Of a DNA stretch of 24,844 nucleotides, positions 24,824 to 24,844 are shown piece after piece. The translations under genes were made by a program, and so were the position numbers. Each line of letters starts with the position of its first letter. Positions within the stretch are counted from its first letter, which is position 1. The stretch covers positions 1 through 24,844 of the forward strand of contig JAPZTS010000003.1 of assembly GCA_027533185.1 (NCBI GenBank). The letters run 5' to 3'. This DNA is from Leptospira sp. (GTDB lineage: Bacteria > Spirochaetota > Leptospiria > Leptospirales > Leptospiraceae). A model generated the notes under the pieces. It saw nothing but the letters and a program-made list of their open reading frames with translations. It was not told the DNA's origin and did not search any database.

Positions 24824-24844
24824 TAGTTATTATTGTTTGATAAA

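Noticed and set aside
1..24844. CRISPR arrays, insertion sequences, tRNA genes, prophage or toxin-antitoxin genes
   Set aside because: No regularly spaced repeats, transposase motifs, cloverleaf structures, phage proteins or recognisable toxin pairs were seen.

Overview
The window looks like chromosomal DNA of a spirochaete of the genus Leptospira. The evidence is AT-rich codon use, relaxed spirochaetal lipoboxes (FNC, YFC), an isolated 5S rRNA gene with no 16S or 23S beside it, and a run of envelope-glycan, cyclase and cyclic-nucleotide genes. This assignment, and a lean towards the saprophytic clade, is inference from sequence character; no database search was possible.

Layout. 1-606: a hairpin-rich segment resembling a dispersed repeat, then small hypothetical genes ending in a Cys-rich protein. 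629-2131: a secreted, membrane-anchored TPM-domain protein. 2211-6504: isocitrate dehydrogenase (minus) and phosphoenolpyruvate carboxylase (plus), divergent around a perfect 9+6+9 palindrome, followed by a TetR-family regulator. 7181-8228: an LprI-like secreted protein and a small lipoprotein (minus). 8404-11890: a probable operon of membrane diguanylate cyclase, GH1 beta-glucosidase and GT2 glycosyltransferase. 11916-14252: a large lipoprotein with about 14 beta-propeller repeats (minus). 14253-14694: a long gap with no clear gene. 14695-15912: a protein with two cNMP-binding domains. 16122-22206: a tightly packed minus-strand operon of O-antigen-ligase-like protein, cytosolic GH5 glucosylceramidase-like hydrolase, class III nucleotide cyclase and GtrB-type GT2, with the first three joined by 4-base ATGA overlaps. 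22255-23541: a divergent GT4 glycosyltransferase. 23693-24656: an outer-membrane beta-barrel gene broken by a one-base frameshift. 24706-24823: 5S rRNA.

How it may work together. icd and ppc set flux into 2-oxoglutarate and oxaloacetate, and may share one operator in their common upstream region. The second half is an envelope-glycan block: lipid-linked sugar transfer (GtrB-like GT2, GT4), polymer ligation (O-antigen-ligase fold) and sugar removal (GH1, GH5). Nucleotide second messengers are woven into it: a c-di-GMP synthase heads the GH1/GT2 operon, a cyclase is translationally coupled to the GH5/ligase genes, and a cNMP receptor lies about 1.2 kb from that cyclase. The strongest candidate for something undescribed is the ligase-GH5-cyclase-GtrB operon.
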